34,208 nucleotides of DNA from Viridibacillus soli. GTDB taxonomy: Bacteria > Bacillota > Bacilli > Bacillales_A > Planococcaceae. The stretch is from assembly GCF_016612995.1 (NCBI RefSeq), contig NZ_JAEOAH010000050.1, forward strand, positions 1 through 34,208, in the 5' to 3' direction. Shown here in pieces: positions 25,639 through 33,538 of the stretch (position 1 is its first letter; each line of letters starts with the position of its first letter). The position numbers were made by a program, and so were the translations under genes. Below the pieces are notes generated by a model. That model made no database searches. It was not told the DNA's origin and was given only the letters and a program-made list of their open reading frames with translations.

Positions 25639-27166
25639 TGGTGCTCTCCTTTTTTGAATCTATATTTAATGCAAATGCCACCATAATACCGGAAATAGCC
25701 CACAATGTAGCTGATGTCCCTGGTAAAGAGTCATTAAATAATGCTTGTATGAAATATGCAATAACCCCTACCGCCAAAATTGTATGGGATGAACTATATT
25801 CTTTGTATACTTGCTTTAGTGATAAGAAAATTATTATACCTACTAAGCAGATAAATCCAATAAAGCCTACAATGCCTGTACCATATAAAATACCTACATA
25901 TAAGCTGTGTGGTTTATCTACAATTGTTGTTTCAGAAATCATATTAGCTCTAGCATCTAAGCTATAATGTGGGAAGTAATACATTATCGTATCAAGACCA
26001 TATCCAAAGACAGGCCTTTCCATTACCATATCAATTGCCTTACTCCAGATATATGCCCGACCAGAAGCTGCAGCTGTCCCAGACTGTGGTAAAATCGGTA
26101 ATTCAAACTTAGAGTTAGCTGCATAAACCTTCGCTTCAAATGGGGCTAGATTTATAGCAGTTACTTCTTCGATATATGGATTTTTCTTAACGATAAAGCC
26201 AAATGATTCTGTCCAAACTCTTTCGTTATGACTCGATAAAATATGAAACAAAGGAACACTCAGCACTAAAAATACAGATAATGCAATAATTGCTTGCTTC
26301 GTGTGATTTCCTTTGATGGTTAGCCAGATTAGAATTGGTGAAATAACCACTACCGTTAAGAAACCACTTGTTGAAAGAGACATGAACATAATCCCAATAC
26401 ATATGGAGGCAACAACAGCATTGATTACACTTCTCGCTTTATGTGAATCTATAATTGCCCAAGCTAAATACATAACAGTCATTATTGCGAACATACCACT
26501 CATATAGTTCATTTGATTCAATGTTCCTAGAATAGTGGCACCCTCATTAATACTAAATCCCTCCGGTAAAAATAGTATCATCATTCTCTTGAATGCCCCG
26601 TATTGTAGCGCATCATGGCCATAAAAGTACATCGTTATTAAAACTGTATTCAACAATACAAATGGATAGAGTGCTGCCATCATATATTCAATAGCTTTTT
26701 TAGGGTATTCAATATTTAATGCTACAAAAAATAAAATCAAATAACATATGTATGTTATAGCCCCATCAGATCGATTATATTGTCCCCAAAGCGCAATGGA
26801 TGCGCTTGGTGAGAAGATAGTTGAAAGAATTATACCGACTACGAAAATACCTATACAGACATTAACTTTTGTTTTGCGAATAGAACCATCAAAAAATAAA
26901 ATCTTAATTAGCATTAATACTACCGCTAAAGCTGAAATACACATGAGCAAAATCGCCTTATAATGCGTGTAAAAATCTGATTTCTTACCTGAAGTAAGCG
27001 CAATAATATCTGTTATTTTAGGACCTATGACTTCCGATTTTGCTCCACCTATAAGTAGTGGTATAACTGCAATAGCTGCTAATAATAAAATAAATAACCA
27101 ACGATTTATGCTAGCTCTTGATTGTTGATTTTCCTTTTCATCAATTGTTATTTCCCTACTATACAT
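25622..27166 (-). CDS. O-antigen ligase/Wzy_C family membrane protein, 514 aa
   Basis: About 12-13 TM segments, with a large external loop near residues 290-400 containing YIEEVTAINLAPFEAKVYAA and SGRAYIWSKAIDMVMERPVF, followed by the Wzy_C/WaaL signature GYGLDTIMYYFPHYSLDARA ... DKPHSLYVGILYGTGIVGFI with the conserved His. Proteins of this family either polymerise repeat units or transfer a finished glycan from undecaprenyl carrier to an acceptor. Because a separate Wzy-like protein is present, this one is the better ligase or O-oligosaccharyltransferase candidate. It follows the TPR-like gene by 15 bases (AAGGGATG ribosome site) and overlaps wzz by 17 bases. Confidence 0.87.
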   Translation of the reverse strand: MYSREITIDEKENQQSRASINRWLFILLLAAIAVIPLLIGGAKSEVIGPKITDIIALTSGKKSDFYTHYKAILLMCISALAVVLMLIKILFFDGSIRKTKVNVCIGIFVVGIILSTIFSPSASIALWGQYNRSDGAITYICYLILFFVALNIEYPKKAIEYMMAALYPFVLLNTVLITMYFYGHDALQYGAFKRMMILFLPEGFSINEGATILGTLNQMNYMSGMFAIMTVMYLAWAIIDSHKARSVINAVVASICIGIMFMSLSTSGFLTVVVISPILIWLTIKGNHTKQAIIALSVFLVLSVPLFHILSSHNERVWTESFGFIVKKNPYIEEVTAINLAPFEAKVYAANSKFELPILPQSGTAAASGRAYIWSKAIDMVMERPVFGYGLDTIMYYFPHYSLDARANMISETTIVDKPHSLYVGILYGTGIVGFIGFICLVGIIIFLSLKQVYKEYSSSHTILAVGVIAYFIQALFNDSLPGTSATLWAISGIMVAFALNIDSKKESTNGRNN

Positions 27167-27181
27167 TTAGTTCATCCCTTC

Positions 27182-27673
27182 TTAACTTGAGGCAATAATA
27201 TCTTGCAATTTCTGAACATATTCCTTATAGGTAGGATATTCTACTGGAATTGGAAGAGTTGCACATTGATCTAACATTATTTTAGCTTCCTGAAATTTCT
27301 GTCCAAAGATAAGTATTTCTGCATATTGGAGCATAAACATCGGATCTTCTACCATATAAGGGTTGATATCTAATGTTGTTTGCATGTCCACTATCGCACT
27401 CCCTACTTTTCCTTGTTTGGAAGCAATTAAAGCCGAGTATTGGTGCACTTGAGCCGAACCATTTTGTTTCTGCTTTAATTTCTGTGAAATAGCAAACGCT
27501 TTCTCATAATCCTGACTATTATAAAAGTTAATCATATCCGTGTAATTCTGTTGCTGAACACTAAATTCTTTATCTTGTTTTCTCCCTATAAAACTACTCA
27601 CCATTAAACCAATTAAAATAAAAGTAACGAATCCATATAAAGCATACTTCCTAGATTGTTCGGTTAATTTCAT
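27182..27673 (-). CDS. Membrane-anchored TPR-like protein, 163 aa
   Basis: One N-terminal TM (YALYGFVTFILIGLMVSSFI) followed by an extracytoplasmic helical domain. NFYNSQDYEKAFAISQKLKQ, HQYSALIASKQGKVGSAIVD and MLQYAEILIFGQKFQEAKIM have TPR-like helix pairs with the A/G/Y spacing of the family. It is the first gene of the polysaccharide operon and sits 15 bases before the ligase gene. In larger Bacillales and proteobacterial ligase-type proteins, TPR segments are fused to the Wzy_C domain, so a partner role for the neighbouring ligase is a reasonable inference. Exact function unknown. Confidence 0.8.
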   Translation of the reverse strand: MKLTEQSRKYALYGFVTFILIGLMVSSFIGRKQDKEFSVQQQNYTDMINFYNSQDYEKAFAISQKLKQKQNGSAQVHQYSALIASKQGKVGSAIVDMQTTLDINPYMVEDPMFMLQYAEILIFGQKFQEAKIMLDQCATLPIPVEYPTYKEYVQKLQDIIASS

Positions 27674-27709
27674 CTAACCACGCCCTTTAGTATTTAATAC
27701 ACAAGTACT

Positions 27710-27715
27710 ATTATA
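27710..27715 (-). promoter_or_regulatory. Candidate -10 box for the polysaccharide operon
   Basis: TATAAT on the minus strand lies 37 bases before the ATG of the first operon gene, in AT-rich DNA. At 17-bp spacing the -35 position reads TCTTAA, a poor match, so either an activator is needed or the true promoter is elsewhere. Confidence 0.35.
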
Positions 27716-27719
27716 CTAT

Positions 27720-28034
27720 AAAATTTTATAAATTAAGAGGATTATAGGAAAAAAAGTAACTACATCCCTTTACACATATTACCTATAATGTTATAAACTA
27801 TTTCTTTTCCTCTTTACAAATTTCCATCGCTCAATCCCCCTCTATCATTACTTCTTAAAACCAATTCAATAAGTCAAAAAGATTCATGCCTCCTACACTC
27901 AAAATATTGCAGAGCTCGATAGATTGTTTATTGTGCTTACAGCGTCCAGTTTAAAATACCTAAAGAAATAAATCGTATAGATATTGCTACTATTCAAAAA
28001 GGTTGCCCCGACGTTAATGGTTGAAAATCATATC
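27720..28034. other. Spacer between the polysaccharide operon and the IS3 remnant
   Basis: AT-rich, no convincing coding frame or hairpin. A short plus-strand run near 27955-28020 (KIPKEINRIDIATIQKGCPD) could be an eroded 5' part of the IS3 remnant that follows, but I cannot match it to the family. Confidence 0.35.
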
Positions 28035-28569
28035 TTCAATCACAAAAGAGTCTCTTGATTAATGAATGCAATGAATTTACAATCTAAAATTCACGAAGTG
28101 AAATCTAATCCTACAGAAACAGTAAGAGCTGTGGGCTATATCCAAACTTTCCCGAATATCCTTTTGCCTAATAAAAAATAGGCTACGGATATCACAGAGT
28201 TTATGTATACAACCTATAATTTTAAATTTCAGCAATGATGGATTTATATCACGGAGAAATTATTTCTTTTGAAATAAGCAATAGTCCCAATCAAGAATTA
28301 ATGCAGGGGTTAGAAAACTTAAGAATGTTATGATTCATACAGATTAAGGAAATATTCATCATATTTTTCGATACATTCAATTATCAGAGTTTATATATTG
28401 TTATTGAAACCTTTTCTCAAACTTAAAAAGTATTCCCTTGCATTTTTCAAGTGTGATCATTGAAGTAAGTGTTACGATATTTACCACGATTTACTACAAT
28501 AAAAAACGTAGACAGAAAAGGCTCGGTTACTTATCACCATTTGCCTTTCTGACTACGTATTTTAAATAA
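28035..28569 (+). mobile_element. IS3-family transposase (orfB) remnant
   Basis: Plus-strand pieces in different frames follow the IS3 OrfB order: FNHKRVS, stop, LMNAMNLQSKI; then ATDITEFMY carrying the first catalytic Asp; then ISAMMDLYHGEIISFEISNS and PNQELMQ with the second Asp, stopping at 28333; and finally IYYNKKRRQKRLGYLSPFAF and a TAA at 28567-28569. The DDE Glu region is lost. Multiple stops and an internal deletion make it dead. It ends 65 bases from the stop of the S-layer gene and may have displaced that gene's terminator. Confidence 0.82.
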
Positions 28570-28634
28570 ACTTAATGCACACTTAGTTTAGTGCCTATTT
28601 TTGTGGGGCTTAACCACAAGCACCAAATGATTAA

Positions 28635-29198
28635 TTATTTTACTCCATCAACAACGGCTTGAATCTCAATTATTGTTAATGCTCCTTTTACTGCTCTTTC
28701 TGCTGCTACTGCTGCTTTTACAGATGTAAAATTGTAGACAGTTACATTTTTAACTCCCGCTTTAGCATAATCAGTATAAACTTCGGTTCCGGCATTGATT
28801 GCAGCTAATGAAATAGTAGCCACAACTTTATCAACTTCACCTTGAATTTGTGTACTTGTTAGAGAACCAAAACCTGGAGCAGTTGTAACCGCTGTATTTA
28901 CAGCTGTTAAGTTTGTTGCCGTTACATCTTTGATTCCCGCATCTTTATAATTTGCAACTGTTGCATCAGGCGTACTTACTGATTGAGCATTAATTGCTGC
29001 TAAACCTTCATCAACAACGACTTTACTAACAATTTTTTGAATATCTGCTTTTGTTAGCTTACCGAAATCTTTAGCAGTAGTAACCGCTGTATTTACAGCT
29101 GTTAAGTTTGCTGCTACTACATCTGTGATTCCTGCATCTTTATAATTTGCAACTGTTGCATCAGGAGAACTTACTGATTGAGTATTAATTGCTGCTAG
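28635..29198 (-). repeat. Three 65-aa tandem repeats at the C-terminus of the S-layer-like protein
   Basis: Units start with LAAIN at 29198, 29003 and 28808, exactly 195 bases apart. The first two are near-identical (both contain SPDATVANYKDAGI or TPDATVANYKDAGI and NLTAVNTAVTTA); the third is diverged (TEVYTDYAKAGVKNVTVYNF) and runs to the stop. Each ends with a short helix (TKADIQKIVSKVV). Predicted three-helix modules. Confidence 0.9.
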
Positions 29199-31943
29199 TG
29201 CTACTTTTGCTGTTGCTTCATTTTGTTGTTTATCACTTTCTTCATTGGCTACAACTGAAGCTACTGCTGCTTTTAATAAAATATATTGTGTTTTTGTATT
29301 AGTATTTAGTTCTGCCACTACTTTGTTGCTTAATGCTTCGTAAGCATCCACAAATGCTTTAGATTTTACATATCGAACATCAGTTGTATCTTTTAATGCA
29401 CTTACAACTGATGGAGTATATGCAATTGCTGTTGCATGTGTATTTACAAATGCTGTTGCAGCTGCTTTTGCATCAACTGAATTTTCTTTTGCTTTTTCAC
29501 TTGCAATTGTTTTACCAATAAATGACGCTGATTTGTCACTAGAATGATAAATTGTTGTAGCTACATTTGTTTTACCTGCATCACTTAGAGTTTCATAAGT
29601 ATCGAAACCTTTAAGAGCTGCTTTCACTTCAGTAATATTTGATGCTTTTTTAACTGCTTCGACAATGCTTTCAGATACAACAATTGTATCTAGATCTGAA
29701 GCTTTTACAAATTCTACTGAAGCATCTTTGTTAGGCAATGATTTTTGTGAAGTTGAAGCATTTACAGTAACTGTACCTTGAAGTGAAGAAACTACCTTGA
29801 TAGATGCTACACCGTTAGTAGATTTCACTGTGAATGAACCTGGTTTACCAGCAGAAACAGATTTACCATCTACAGTAATATCTCCAAAGTGTGCTTGTAC
29901 TTGGAATGTAACTTCATATACGCCGTTATCAGCATAGTACGGGAATCCATTTTGATCTACAGATTGATAAGTAAATGTAGCAGGAGTACCTATTTCAACT
30001 TTTTCTTTATTTGGTGCTAGTTTTGCATTCTCAACAACAGCATTTACGAAGTAAACTTGTTCACTTACAGCGAATTCATCCTCTTTATCGAATGAGCCAA
30101 CTGTTTTACCATTATCAAGATATACCGTTGGAGTAGCGTATCCATCAAGTTCACCAGTTAATTTAAATGTTACTTGACCATCTTTTTCAACTGTTACTAG
30201 ATGTCTGCCACCTTCAACAGCAACTGAACCATTAATATATACTTTTTTATCTTTGCTTAAGCTTCCTTCAGCAAATGTTACATAAGCTTTAGTACCATTT
30301 GGAGCTAGCTTACCATCTTTATCTGCAACTGTTACAGTGTATTCACGACCACCGTCACCTTTTGCTGTTTTAGAAGCTGCACGTGATTCTCCAATTGCTT
30401 TTACTGAAACACCTACAGTGCTGTGTTTTTCAAATGTGATAGATGCTGCTTCAGCTTGAAGTTCTGTAGAACTTAATTTGTTATCGCCTGACCATTGAGC
30501 TTCAACGCCTTCATAGTCTTTTTTGTATGAACCATCAGCGAATACAACTGGTGTTACAGTTGCGTTAGTACCTTTTAATGTGAAAGTACCTTCACCTTTA
30601 GAATCAAGTTTAACTTTAGCGAATCCAACACCGCCTGTAGTTACTTGATATGGATAAGCACTGTTAGATTTAACATCTAGAACTTCAACGTCACGGACTA
30701 ATTTATCTGGATTCACACCAACATTTTCTTTGAAAGTTACGTTTACATAACCACCAGCATTTTCAAGTGATGAAATTTTGTAAACTTTTTTAGATCCGTT
30801 AGCTAATTTAGAACCTACAGTTACATCAGCAACTGTTAAACGAAGAGCATTACCCCAGTAAACTTTAGCAGCAGTAGCTTTTACTGATGCATTACCAGTT
30901 GGGTAAGCTTCAACAGTATCATCTGTACCAGCTGCATATTGAGTGTAAGAGTAAGAAGCTACACCGTTTGCATCAGTGAATACTTCAGCAGTAATTCTCT
31001 TACCGAAGTTACCAACAGAAGTATCAGCAGAGTTAGTAATGTTGAACGTAACAGCGATACCAGCTTTAGACTGTCCCGCTGGAACATCAACTTGAGTTTT
31101 AACAGTTACTTGTTTACCAATTACACCTTGTAATGAAGGTGTTTGGTTAGTGATCGCAGTTGCTTGTACATTAGAAACACCTTTAAATGTACGTGATTTA
31201 ACGCCATCAAGAGCTACAGTGTAAGTTTTATCGCCTACTTGAGCAGAAGTCGTTAATACGATAACTTTATCGTCAGATTGTTTAACTGCAGCGTTAGTAA
31301 TTTCTAAGCCTTCGATTACGAAACGTCCAGCTGAGATATCGCTAGCTTTTTGAGCTGAAGCGAATGTTACTTCAACAGTTGTGTTGTTAATAGCCTTAGC
31401 AGCGTCAACAACAGTTACAACTACTACACCGTCTTTGTATAGTTTTTCTACGCCTTTGTAAGTAAGGATCCCGTTAGCAAGTTTACCTTTAATGTAGTAC
31501 TTGCCAGAGTTTTTACCAAGACCTGTTAATAATTTACCATCTTGGTACCATTTTTTAGCTGATCCAGTACCGTAGAAGCCATCGCCTTTTTTACCGTTTT
31601 TGTAGTAAACGTTTTTGTAAAGGCCAGTTCCTTTTTTACCTGATTTGTAGTAAGTACCTTTGTAAAGAGCAGTAGCTTTTTTACCAGTTTTGTAATAAGT
31701 GTTTTTGTAAACACCGCTGAATTTTTTACCGTCTTTATACAATACTGATTTATAAGTTTTGTAGCCTTTAACTACTTTACCAGTTTTTGCAGTTACTAAT
31801 TTACCTTTTGATACTTTTACTGTTGCTGCTTTAGCAGATGCTGTATCAGTTGCACCCGTTACTGCGAATGATCCTGTTAATACTGCTGCACCGATTGCTA
31901 GTGATGCGACAGGTTTTACGAATTTTAAATTGAATTTACCCAT
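28635..31943 (-). CDS. S-layer-like secreted protein with Y/K/G repeats, 1102 aa
   Basis: Signal peptide MGKFNLKFVKPVASLAIGAA, cleavage near ASAKA. Residues about 55-155 are seven 15-17-residue repeats rich in Tyr, Lys and Gly (consensus GLYKNxYYKxGKKxT), then GILTYKGVEKLYKDG. The long middle holds Ig-like beta domains (TVEVTFASAQKASDISAGRF and similar) typical of Bacillales S-layer proteins, Ala/Thr/Val-rich with few Cys. The last ~190 residues are three 65-aa helical repeats. No SLH, LPxTG or CWB2 domain is present, so the basic N-terminal repeats are the likely wall anchor (inference). AGGGAGGA ribosome site ten bases before the ATG, a stem-loop leader and monocistronic setting fit a highly expressed gene. 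Strong preference for a small codon set supports that. Confidence 0.82.
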   Translation of the reverse strand: MGKFNLKFVKPVASLAIGAAVLTGSFAVTGATDTASAKAATVKVSKGKLVTAKTGKVVKGYKTYKSVLYKDGKKFSGVYKNTYYKTGKKATALYKGTYYKSGKKGTGLYKNVYYKNGKKGDGFYGTGSAKKWYQDGKLLTGLGKNSGKYYIKGKLANGILTYKGVEKLYKDGVVVVTVVDAAKAINNTTVEVTFASAQKASDISAGRFVIEGLEITNAAVKQSDDKVIVLTTSAQVGDKTYTVALDGVKSRTFKGVSNVQATAITNQTPSLQGVIGKQVTVKTQVDVPAGQSKAGIAVTFNITNSADTSVGNFGKRITAEVFTDANGVASYSYTQYAAGTDDTVEAYPTGNASVKATAAKVYWGNALRLTVADVTVGSKLANGSKKVYKISSLENAGGYVNVTFKENVGVNPDKLVRDVEVLDVKSNSAYPYQVTTGGVGFAKVKLDSKGEGTFTLKGTNATVTPVVFADGSYKKDYEGVEAQWSGDNKLSSTELQAEAASITFEKHSTVGVSVKAIGESRAASKTAKGDGGREYTVTVADKDGKLAPNGTKAYVTFAEGSLSKDKKVYINGSVAVEGGRHLVTVEKDGQVTFKLTGELDGYATPTVYLDNGKTVGSFDKEDEFAVSEQVYFVNAVVENAKLAPNKEKVEIGTPATFTYQSVDQNGFPYYADNGVYEVTFQVQAHFGDITVDGKSVSAGKPGSFTVKSTNGVASIKVVSSLQGTVTVNASTSQKSLPNKDASVEFVKASDLDTIVVSESIVEAVKKASNITEVKAALKGFDTYETLSDAGKTNVATTIYHSSDKSASFIGKTIASEKAKENSVDAKAAATAFVNTHATAIAYTPSVVSALKDTTDVRYVKSKAFVDAYEALSNKVVAELNTNTKTQYILLKAAVASVVANEESDKQQNEATAKVALAAINTQSVSSPDATVANYKDAGITDVVAANLTAVNTAVTTAKDFGKLTKADIQKIVSKVVVDEGLAAINAQSVSTPDATVANYKDAGIKDVTATNLTAVNTAVTTAPGFGSLTSTQIQGEVDKVVATISLAAINAGTEVYTDYAKAGVKNVTVYNFTSVKAAVAAERAVKGALTIIEIQAVVDGVK
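31478..31778 (-). repeat. Tyr/Lys/Gly repeats at the N-terminus of the S-layer-like protein
   Basis: About seven units of 45-51 bases; the central three are closest: GVYKNTYYKTGKKAT, ALYKGTYYKSGKKGT and GLYKNVYYKNGKKGD. The pattern resembles aromatic-plus-glycine wall-binding repeats (as in choline- or glucan-binding families) but with Lys in place of acidic residues, giving a strongly basic patch. Confidence 0.85.
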
Positions 31944-31968
31944 TTAAAAAAATCCTCCCTTATTGGAT

Positions 31969-32010
31969 ATGATTAGCATTTTGCTGTTTTTGTTTTCTTC
32001 AGCTAATCAT
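31969..32010 (-). promoter_or_regulatory. Stem-loop in the leader of the S-layer-like gene
   Basis: ATGATTAGC (31969-31977) and GCTAATCAT (32002-32010) are exact complements around a 24-base, pyrimidine/purine-biased loop, located 16-58 bases upstream of the ribosome site region. It is not followed by a U run, so it is more likely a 5' mRNA-stabilising structure than a terminator; several S-layer mRNAs have such leaders. Confidence 0.5.
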
Positions 32011-32186
32011 GCTTAGCCTAATTATCGTTCATTAGAGAGAGAATTTCCACCCTTATTTATGTAAATGATTTGTATAAACATATGACTTTAACACTATTAT
32101 ATTAAAAATATCAAAAAAATTACCAAATCAAAGGAAATTAAACATTTTTTTATAACTTTTATGTGATTAATACAATTATATTCACA

Positions 32187-32210
32187 AAGATAGTAATATA
32201 TTACTATCTT
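32187..32210. promoter_or_regulatory. 24-bp perfect palindrome upstream of the S-layer-like gene
   Basis: aagatagtaata (32187-32198) is followed directly by its exact complement tattactatctt (32199-32210) with no spacer. A minus-strand TATAAT (32180-32175) lies seven bases downstream of it toward the gene, so the palindrome would cover the -35 region, a good place for an operator. The gene start is about 230 bases further on. Confidence 0.5.
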
Positions 32211-32356
32211 AAGTGATATATATACGCGCAAGGAAGATTAATAGCTACTTTTTGTAACATAAGAAATATAAATGAACGGACACTGCTCCACTCACTTTCT
32301 TCCTTAACGATCTCATTGAACTTATCTAACTTGGGTTTCTTCCTATTATATAGCAT
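32204..32356 (-). other. 50-codon ORF with coding character, possible gene remnant
   Basis: From an ATG at 32356 the minus strand encodes MLYNRKKPKLDKFNEIVKEE and on to a TAG at 32206-32204. The preceding frame reads FNEGVYSEEKMTEKNAI before a stop. Both pieces look coding (charged, helical) but no ribosome site precedes the ATG. The KPKLDKFNEIV segment vaguely resembles the linker of IS21-type IstA transposases; a decayed fragment is the most likely reading. Confidence 0.3.
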
Positions 32357-32454
32357 TCTTTTCAGTCATTTTCTCTTCACTGTAAACGCCTTCATTAAAT
32401 GATTATAGGATTATATGTATTCCATTTATGCGTAATGTCTTCATATCCATTACA

Positions 32455-32496
32455 AATATTACAGCCTGTGTGCACTATGTTACAGACTGTAATATT
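32455..32496. repeat. Inverted repeat downstream of the PPC-domain gene
   Basis: aatattacagcctgt (32455-32469) and acagactgtaatatt (32482-32496) pair with one mismatch over 15 bp around a 12-base loop. It follows the stop of the PPC-domain gene on the minus strand but lacks a U run there, so it may be a weak terminator or a protein-binding site. Confidence 0.55.
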
Positions 32497-32526
32497 TTCA
32501 TTGTTAGAGAAATGATACTATTTCTA

Positions 32527-33336
32527 CTAATATCCATCCACTTTAATCGTATATGGTACTGATAACTTTGCTAAAGAGGCACCACTTGATACGTTTATAT
32601 AGTACGTTCCCTTTTCTATTGTTACTTTTCCTGTATGTGTTAATGAATTGTTGGATGTTATCATTTTCAGATTATTGATCTTTTGATTTTTGCTATTGTG
32701 TAGGCTGATTGTAAATGGTGCTTTTAGTTGTTTTTTTACTGTGATTTGGATGTTTGTCTTCTTTGGCGCTGTAATTTTGTAATAATCCTTCATATCAAAT
32801 AGCTTAATGTCGGCCTTATATGCTTGGCCTAGTTTGATTGGTGTTGCTGTTTTGATCGTATTATTGTTTTCTTTTTCATAGTTTGATGCTGCTTTGAAAG
32901 ATACTTTGAACTTAACATTCTTCACAGCCCCTTCTGTGGAGGCTAATACATAGTACGTTCCCTTTTTTACGCCGACTGTATCTGTCATTGCTGGTTTGTA
33001 ATACTCCGTATCCTTTGAACTGAACGCGTAGCTAATAAATGGTGAGTCCTGATTTGGTTTTATTTCTCCAGTATTTTTCACGCTGCTCAGTAGGAATAGT
33101 GAGAATTCCTTGTTTTTCGGGGATTCTAATTGAAGTGTGACTACACCGTCTTTCGGTATTTTCACTTTATACATCGCGTCCCCTTCCTTTTTGCTGTCGA
33201 TTCGTAATGTTTTTGATAGCATTTTGTTTAACGGGATTGTTTCGAACTCCTCTGCAGCATGGCCTAATTCGCTATTAAAACCTAAGCATATTGTCACCAT
33301 CACTATAAGTGTAAGTATGTACTTCATCATCTTCAT
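32527..33336 (-). CDS. Secreted protein with PPC-type domains, about 269 aa
   Basis: Signal peptide MKMMKYILTLIVMVTICLGF ending near GHAAEEF. Two beta-sandwich units follow: residues about 25-140 (MYKVKIPKDGVVTLQLESPK, ending KGTYYVLASTEG) and 145-265, which has the clear bacterial pre-peptidase C-terminal pattern YEKENNNTIKTATPIKLGQ then DMKDYYKITAPKKTNIQITV and KGTYYINVSSG. PPC domains usually follow secreted proteases; here they stand alone with no enzyme domain. The start at 33336 is chosen since the GGAG of TAGGAG touches the first ATG (33345) directly; ATG 33330 is also possible. Role unknown, perhaps binding at the cell surface. Confidence 0.8.
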   Translation of the reverse strand: MKMMKYILTLIVMVTICLGFNSELGHAAEEFETIPLNKMLSKTLRIDSKKEGDAMYKVKIPKDGVVTLQLESPKNKEFSLFLLSSVKNTGEIKPNQDSPFISYAFSSKDTEYYKPAMTDTVGVKKGTYYVLASTEGAVKNVKFKVSFKAASNYEKENNNTIKTATPIKLGQAYKADIKLFDMKDYYKITAPKKTNIQITVKKQLKAPFTISLHNSKNQKINNLKMITSNNSLTHTGKVTIEKGTYYINVSSGASLAKLSVPYTIKVDGY

Positions 33337-33418
33337 TTCCTTCATCTCCTATCTAATGTCTTACTATTTTATTATACAATTAACCCACACATTAGCCAAT
33401 ATTACCCACAAAATAAAA

Positions 33419-33440
33419 CCTTCGCTTTAGATTGCGAAGG
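33419..33440 (-). terminator. Short GC-rich terminator hairpin, likely bidirectional
   Basis: ccttcgc (33419-33425) pairs with gcgaagg (33434-33440) around an 8-base loop. On the minus strand TTTTATTTT follows; on the plus strand CTTTTTGTTTTTTT follows. It would stop leftward transcripts from the DUF3139-like gene that pass its first hairpin. Confidence 0.8.
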
Positions 33441-33498
33441 CTTTTTGTTTTTTTAAATTAGTCTATGTTAAATTTCAATGTTGTTTTTCAGTAAATAA

Positions 33499-33538
33499 AA
33501 ATAGAGTTAGTTCTACGTTAGTAGAATCTACTCTATTT
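33499..33538 (-). terminator. Terminator overlapping the stop of the DUF3139-like gene
   Basis: aaatagagttagttctac (33499-33516) pairs imperfectly with gtagaatctactctattt (33521-33538) around a 4-base loop; on the minus strand the stem is followed by TTATTTAC. The stop codon of the gene lies inside the stem. Confidence 0.7.

Noticed and set aside
28610-28634. ttgtgg/ccacaa stem after the S-layer-like gene as terminator
   Set aside because: The stem is only six base pairs and no U run follows in the leftward direction.
28635-31943. Possible repeat array of CRISPR type in the S-layer region
   Set aside because: Repeats are in frame, of coding periodicity (45 and 195 bases) and without spacers; they are protein repeats.
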